Assembly: GCA_028821475.1 (NCBI GenBank)
Contig: JAPPGB010000171.1
Span: 76,727-140,726, forward strand
DNA length: 64,000 nt
Direction of reading: 5' to 3'
Source: Spirochaetaceae bacterium
GTDB taxonomy: Bacteria > Spirochaetota > Spirochaetia > SZUA-6 > Bin103
Below are positions 59,717 through 64,000 of this stretch, piece by piece. The position numbers and the translations under genes are program-made. The notes beneath the pieces were generated by a model. It searched no databases and was not told the origin of the DNA. It saw only the letters and a program-made list of their open reading frames with translations. The stretch's first letter is position 1. Each line of letters starts with the position of its first letter.

Positions 59717-62680
59717 TCAACGTTCTTTCAGGTTCGCCAAGGCGGTACGGGCCCGCTCGTGGCCAGGCGCGAGTTTCAGAACTTCCTGCAGCTCGAGCCG
59801 GGCCTGTTCATGCTCCCCCATCCTGGTGTGGACAATGGCCAGAGAATAGCGTGCGTCCACGTTGTCCGGGTACAGCTCAAGCACCTTCAGCAACTCCTCG
59901 GTTGCCTGCGCATGCTCCCCGCGGGCGTAATGGATCGTCGCCAGGCTGTAGCGTGCCACCGCGGAGGCGGGGTGAAACTCCAGCACGGACCGGAACACGG
60001 CCTCGGCGTCGTCCAACCTGCCGGCCTTGAGCAGGCCTGCCCCTTCCGTCACGGCGGGCTGGGCGCGTTTCTCAGCGTCGGCGAACTGTTTGGCTCGGGC
60101 AACCTCGAGCAACTTGCTGATTTTGATGTCGTCGGGAGTGAGTGCCTGAGCGTTCTCCAGCTCGGCGATCGAGTTGGTGTAGTCGCGCCCATAGTCATGT
60201 GCAATTGCCCGCAGAACGTGGGTTCTCGCCTGTGAACGATGCTCCAGGGTGGTCCTGATCCGGGGCTCGGCCGCTCCCATGTTCACCACGTAGGGCAGGA
60301 CCGGCAGGCTCAACTGGGCGAAGACCTGCAGGACTCGCGGTTCCGTCAGGGGAAATCGCCCCTTCTGGACCGGGTTGTAGTACGCCAGGTAGGGCCGGTT
60401 GTCGGTACTCACCACGGAATCGGCGACGTATCCGCTCAGTCTGCTCTCATCGGTAATGAAGCTGCCCAGAACCGTGAATACGTCTTCCAGACCCACTTCC
60501 GCGAGGCTCTCCCGGACCGGCGGGTACGCCAGTTCCTCCTGCAGCAGCTCGTAATCGATCTTCAGCTTCTGTTTTGAGCCGACCAGCAGGGCATGTCGAG
60601 TGGGCTGGGTACTCGCGTACCACACGGTTACGTGCGGGAAGGCCGAGTACAACGTGTTGATCAGAATCTTGAAGGTTTCCTCCGACATGCCATACATCGG
60701 AAGCCAAACCGAGAATACGCCATCCTCGGACAACCGCTCCCTGGCCAGCTCGAAGTACTCCCGGGAGAACACATTGGCGTTCTGCTCCGGATGGATCGTG
60801 TCGCTCTCGATGACGTCATATTCCTCCTGCGTAGCCAAGAGATAGTTCCTGGCATCATCGATTCTGATGCGAACCTTGGGCTCGTCGAGTATGTCTCGAT
60901 TCAGCTCCCGGAAGTAGCGCAGGGCATCGACTTCGGCGGCGACGATCTCCAGGATGTCGAGCCGGTTTATGCGGTGGCGCGTGGCCGCGTAGGATGATGC
61001 TCCGGTGCCCATCCCCAGCAGGAACACGTTGTCGGGATCCTTGCCGGTGGATGCCTTGTACAGCAGCACCGGCAGGTGCCCCTGCAGCTTCTGCGACAGG
61101 CGCAGCATCGGCATCGTGCCCGCCACGTTCACGCCATCCACCTCCAACAGCTTGTAGACCTGCTGGTCGGCGGGGTCGGGCGGCAGTTGATGTACGGTGA
61201 CGGTAGCTCCGATGCCTTCGTCGTAGAACAGCACTTTGCCGCCCTGTTCGAGATCGCGAAATGGACGACTGTACAGGCCCAGGGGCCTGTCCGCGGGGAC
61301 CGCCGTAGCGGCAACTGGGATAATGACCGCAGTCGCCGCGACCACGGCCCACTTTGCCGAGCGTCTCATGGACGGGTTTGCAAGCAGTATGACGATGCCG
61401 AGAACCAGGTTGAGCGACGCCACCAGGATGATACTGTTGGTGATGCCGAGCAACGGAATCATGACGAACCCGGCGGCGATCGACCCCAGCACACTGCCGA
61501 CGGTGTTTACCGAGTAGATGTTGCTTACGTATCTGCCCAACCGCTCCCGGTTCTGGCTGTAGATCTTGCTGGCCAGCGGAAACGCAATGCCCATGAGCAG
61601 GGTCGGGATGAACATGATGAGAAACGCGCCGGCATACCGGGCAACCACGAACATCTGCCAACTCGGCACCCGGTCGGTAAGACTCACCATCAGGTCGTCC
61701 AGCGCCCGGAACTCCCAGATCGACAGGATGGCAAACAACCCGATCAGCACTTCGACAACTGCGAGCAAGCCGAGTTGCTGTTTCGACTTGTCTATGAGCC
61801 TGCCAAAGACAAGGCTGCCCAGCGCTATCCCCAACAGGAAACTGGTCAACATTATCGTGAACGCGTAGGTGGTCGAGTGCACGTAGAAGACAAGCACCCT
61901 GGTCCACAACACCTCGTACGCTAGTGCACAGAATCCCGACAACCCGTACACGCTCAAGATGACGAAGTACACGTAGCGGGGATACCGCGGCCGGTCTGGT
62001 GGTCGACTATCGGCGCTCCTGGTGCTTTGCCTGTGTTCCTGATGTTGCAGGGGAGCAAACCTGCTCACGACGAATGCGGCGGCCGCCAGCAGAATGTTGA
62101 CCGCCGCGGCGATATAGGTGGTCTCTTTCGCTCCGAACAGGATGATGAAGAAGAACCCGGCCGAGAAGGTGCCGGCCACCGCGCCCAGAGTGTTGGTACC
62201 GTAGAGGCTGCCGATGCCCGAACCCAACCGGCCAAACTCCCGGACGAACAGCTTGCTCAGCACCGGCAGCGTGCCGCCCATCAGAAAGGAAGGAATGACC
62301 AGGATCAGGAAGGAGAGGATGAACCGCAGCAGGCTGAACAGGTAGAAGGTGGCGTCGAAGCGCTGGTAAATGCCGACATAAGCGGCAGTAACTCCCGACA
62401 GGATAACGGGAAACAGAAGCGCGAATACGCCGATACCGGCCTCCAGGTACGCGTAGACCTTGAGTGGCTCTCGGTAGCGGTCGGCAAACCGGCCGAAGCA
62501 GAAACTGCCGAGCGCCAATCCGGACATGAAGGATGCCAGGATCGTGGCCGTGGCGAACGCGGTGCTGCCGAACACGAGCACCAGCATCTTGTGCCAGACG
62601 ACTTCATAGACCAGTCCGGTGGCGCCGGAGAGGAAGAACAGGACCAGGACCGCGGCCTGGAACGTACCCCGGCGCCTCAC
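59717..62680 (-). CDS. Membrane-bound spermidine-synthase-like protein with C-terminal TPR repeats
   Basis: Large fusion of 987 residues. The N-terminal 450 residues contain about 12 helices in two MFS-like halves (GLVYEVVWHKMLVLVFGST and ALAYEVLWTRVLVFYVHSTT are parallel starts). The middle (about 480-760) is an aminopropyltransferase-like Rossmann domain: VFLLGMGTGASSYAATRH (GxGxG), DILEIVAAEVDALRYF, DDARNYLLATQEEYDVIESD. The end has TPR-like units (AVARYSLATIHYARGEHAQA; VDARYSLAIVHTRMGEHEQA). Such fused proteins are common in diverse bacteria; a polyamine product is doubtful, since key aminopropyl residues are not verified. It may methylate or modify an unknown membrane-delivered substrate. 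Confidence 0.8.
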   Translation of the reverse strand: MRRRGTFQAAVLVLFFLSGATGLVYEVVWHKMLVLVFGSTAFATATILASFMSGLALGSFCFGRFADRYREPLKVYAYLEAGIGVFALLFPVILSGVTAAYVGIYQRFDATFYLFSLLRFILSFLILVIPSFLMGGTLPVLSKLFVREFGRLGSGIGSLYGTNTLGAVAGTFSAGFFFIILFGAKETTYIAAAVNILLAAAAFVVSRFAPLQHQEHRQSTRSADSRPPDRPRYPRYVYFVILSVYGLSGFCALAYEVLWTRVLVFYVHSTTYAFTIMLTSFLLGIALGSLVFGRLIDKSKQQLGLLAVVEVLIGLFAILSIWEFRALDDLMVSLTDRVPSWQMFVVARYAGAFLIMFIPTLLMGIAFPLASKIYSQNRERLGRYVSNIYSVNTVGSVLGSIAAGFVMIPLLGITNSIILVASLNLVLGIVILLANPSMRRSAKWAVVAATAVIIPVAATAVPADRPLGLYSRPFRDLEQGGKVLFYDEGIGATVTVHQLPPDPADQQVYKLLEVDGVNVAGTMPMLRLSQKLQGHLPVLLYKASTGKDPDNVFLLGMGTGASSYAATRHRINRLDILEIVAAEVDALRYFRELNRDILDEPKVRIRIDDARNYLLATQEEYDVIESDTIHPEQNANVFSREYFELARERLSEDGVFSVWLPMYGMSEETFKILINTLYSAFPHVTVWYASTQPTRHALLVGSKQKLKIDYELLQEELAYPPVRESLAEVGLEDVFTVLGSFITDESRLSGYVADSVVSTDNRPYLAYYNPVQKGRFPLTEPRVLQVFAQLSLPVLPYVVNMGAAEPRIRTTLEHRSQARTHVLRAIAHDYGRDYTNSIAELENAQALTPDDIKISKLLEVARAKQFADAEKRAQPAVTEGAGLLKAGRLDDAEAVFRSVLEFHPASAVARYSLATIHYARGEHAQATEELLKVLELYPDNVDARYSLAIVHTRMGEHEQARLELQEVLKLAPGHERARTALANLKER

Positions 62681-62715
62681 GGGCCTATTGTCGCGTACCG
62701 GTCAGAGCGCGGCAA

Positions 62716-63612
62716 TCAGCGCCCGCCGCCCCGGAGCCGCGGATCGAGCAGGTCGCGGACGGCGTCGCCGAACATGTTCAGACTGTAGATGGTGACGGTC
62801 AGGCACAGACCAGGCCACAGAGCCAGCCGCGGCGCCAGCTCCATGTACTTGCGCCCGTCCCGGCTGAGCATGCCTCCCCAGTCGGGAATGTTGGGCGGCA
62901 GGCCGTAGCCGAGGAAGCCCAGCGAGGCCAGCGCCATGATCACGCCGCCGACGCTGGTGCTGAACGAAATGATGATGACCGGCATGATATTGGGCACGAC
63001 ATGCCGGATGAGAGACCGCCATCTCGGCGAGCCGATCGCCTCCGCCACGTCGAAATAGACGTTCTCCTTGATACCGATGACCGCGCCCCTGATTACGCGG
63101 GCGCCGCCAATGCCTCCCGATATCCCCATCACCAGTATGATCTGCAGGAGCCCCTTGCCCACGATGGCCATCATCGTCAGCAGCAGAAGCAACCCGGGAA
63201 ACGCGTTCCAGGCATCGACGAATCTCTGCACGGTCAGGTCCAGCTTGCCGCCGACGAATCCCGATAGGCCGCCGATCAGGGTACTGACCACGATGCTGAT
63301 GGTGGTCACGGCCAGCCCGACAAGCACGGAGATGCGGGCCCCGAAAATGAGGCGGCTGAGCAGGTCCCGTCCGGCCTGGTCGGTGCCCAGCAGGTAGTTG
63401 GCCGATGGGCCCTGAAGCCGGTCTATCAGGTGTATTTCGTTATATGGGTAGGGGGAGACGTAACCGCCGAAGACCGCCACCAGGAGCAGCAGCACGATGA
63501 CCATTCCGCTGGCAAAACCGAGCGGCTTCTCCTTGACCAGCCTGACGAAGAAACTGGCCACCGCGCTCCGTCTCCTCGGCGCACGCACGTCGGCGGATTG
63601 CACCTGTGGCAT
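62716..63612 (-). CDS. dppC: Peptide/opine ABC transporter permease, DppC/OppC type
   Basis: Inner-membrane permease of 298 residues. After a short cytoplasmic N-terminus comes one helix (SGMVIVLLLLVAVFGGYVSP), then the marker HLIDRLQGPSANYLLGTDQAGRD; the ATPase-coupling loop reads AEAIGSPRWRSLIRHVVPNI. The end, DALLDPRLRG-like DLLDPRLRG, is typical. ATG 63612 overlaps the DppB stop as TGATG (GTG 63615 is an alternative), so the pair is coupled. It forms a heterodimer with DppB; the receptor and ATPases are outside or elsewhere (a family-5 receptor lies at the other window end but far away). Confidence 0.92.
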   Translation of the reverse strand: MPQVQSADVRAPRRRSAVASFFVRLVKEKPLGFASGMVIVLLLLVAVFGGYVSPYPYNEIHLIDRLQGPSANYLLGTDQAGRDLLSRLIFGARISVLVGLAVTTISIVVSTLIGGLSGFVGGKLDLTVQRFVDAWNAFPGLLLLLTMMAIVGKGLLQIILVMGISGGIGGARVIRGAVIGIKENVYFDVAEAIGSPRWRSLIRHVVPNIMPVIIISFSTSVGGVIMALASLGFLGYGLPPNIPDWGGMLSRDGRKYMELAPRLALWPGLCLTVTIYSLNMFGDAVRDLLDPRLRGGGR

Positions 63613-64000
63613 CACTGGTAGCGAATCCGCGGATCAAAGTAGGGATAGAGCATGTCGATGAGGAGGGCGCTCAGCAGCACCGCGGAAGCCAGAATCAGGT
63701 TTATGGCGGAGACGACCGGGTAGTCTCTGAAATCGAGGGCCTCGATGAACAGACGGCCTATCCCCGGCAGCACGAATATCTCCTCCAGGATGACCGACCC
63801 ACCGATCAGCAGCGGGAGCTGCATGCCGATCAGGGTAAGCACCGGGATGAACGCGTTCTTGGTGGCGTGTCTGATGATGACCACTCTCTCCTTGAGGCCC
63901 TTCGACCAGGCCGTCCTGATGTAGTCCTGCCGGAGCACCTCCAGCATCATGGTGCGCGTCATCCGCATGGTGGCGGCCGACATGGCCGTGCCCAGAATCA
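63612..64000 (-). CDS. dppB: Peptide/opine ABC transporter permease, DppB/OppB type, N-terminus outside window
   Basis: C-terminal 129 residues of a DppB-type permease: TRMTRTMMLEVLRQ-like MRMTRTMMLEVLRQDYIRTA, then KGLKERVVIIRHATKNAFIP (the EAA-type coupling loop) and VLPGIGRLFIEALDFRDYPV, ending DMLYPYFDPRIRYQ. All are family marks. The frame is open to the window edge. It is upstream of and overlaps dppC by a TGATG junction. Confidence 0.9.
   Translation of the reverse strand, partial: ILGTAMSAATMRMTRTMMLEVLRQDYIRTAWSKGLKERVVIIRHATKNAFIPVLTLIGMQLPLLIGGSVILEEIFVLPGIGRLFIEALDFRDYPVVSAINLILASAVLLSALLIDMLYPYFDPRIRYQ

Overview
The window is GC-rich bacterial chromosomal DNA, coding-dense on both strands, with 46 protein-coding genes or gene remnants recognised. 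No rRNA, tRNA, CRISPR array, transposase or phage structural gene was recognised. Two binding-protein signal peptides end in the G/A-rich form followed by an acidic Gln/Glu stretch (GGAQED, AAGEGEAA) that is common in spirochaete solute-binding proteins. Together with the abundance of peptide and sugar ABC importers, BMP/PnrA-type nucleoside uptake, phytanoyl-CoA dioxygenase-like enzymes and Asp-box sialidases, this suggests a free-living or host-associated high-GC member of the Spirochaetia. That assignment is an inference; no phylogenetic marker is present.

Layout. 1-8.1 kb: a peptide-type binding protein cut by the window edge, a GH2 glycosidase, a Tat-exported dienelactone hydrolase, a TIM-barrel isomerase/epimerase and a TolB-like propeller protein. 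8.1-14.1 kb: metal handling, namely a YcgR/YcgQ permease pair with a His-rich loop, a ferritin, and a ferric-iron ABC permease/ATPase pair whose promoter carries a DtxR-like inverted repeat. 14.2-18.8 kb: an atypical GH32 enzyme, a ThDP enzyme and an M20-type peptidase. 18.9-21.7 kb: a lower-GC island with a DNA adenine methylase overlapping a probable restriction endonuclease. 21.7-26.5 kb: a ketopantoate-reductase-like gene and an LplB/YtcP-type sugar importer operon. 26.7-30.5 kb: two tandem CARDB-repeat lipoproteins. 30.6-38.0 kb: a tripartite efflux operon (TolC-like protein, PAS-fused membrane fusion protein, tandem-repeat secretory protein, MacB-like ATPase, MacB-like permease). 38.5-47.8 kb: cupin, MFS carrier, a broken AAA/DUF4143 gene, a TIM-barrel protein, three phytanoyl-CoA dioxygenase-like genes and two Asp-box sialidases. 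48.0-51.6 kb: a truncated HNH-family protein, a small membrane protein and MoeA. 52.2-56.9 kb: a complete BMP/PnrA-type nucleoside importer. 56.9-64 kb: another dioxygenase, a metallophosphoesterase, a permease fragment, a damaged HigBA-like toxin-antitoxin pair, a spermidine-synthase-like membrane protein with TPRs, and a DppB/DppC peptide permease pair cut by the window edge.

How they work together. Most of the window is uptake and catabolism: importers for peptides, oligosaccharides, nucleosides and iron, next to glycosidases, isomerases and oxygenases that could process the cargo. The most unusual locus is the efflux operon at 30.6-38.0 kb. There a cytoplasmic PAS sensor is fused to a periplasmic adaptor, and a signal-peptide-bearing repeat protein sits between the adaptor and the ATPase genes. 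This reads as a sensor-coupled export machine with a dedicated surface or periplasmic repeat protein. Several remnants (DUF4143, HNH, HigB, DppC fragment) mark older insertions and decay.
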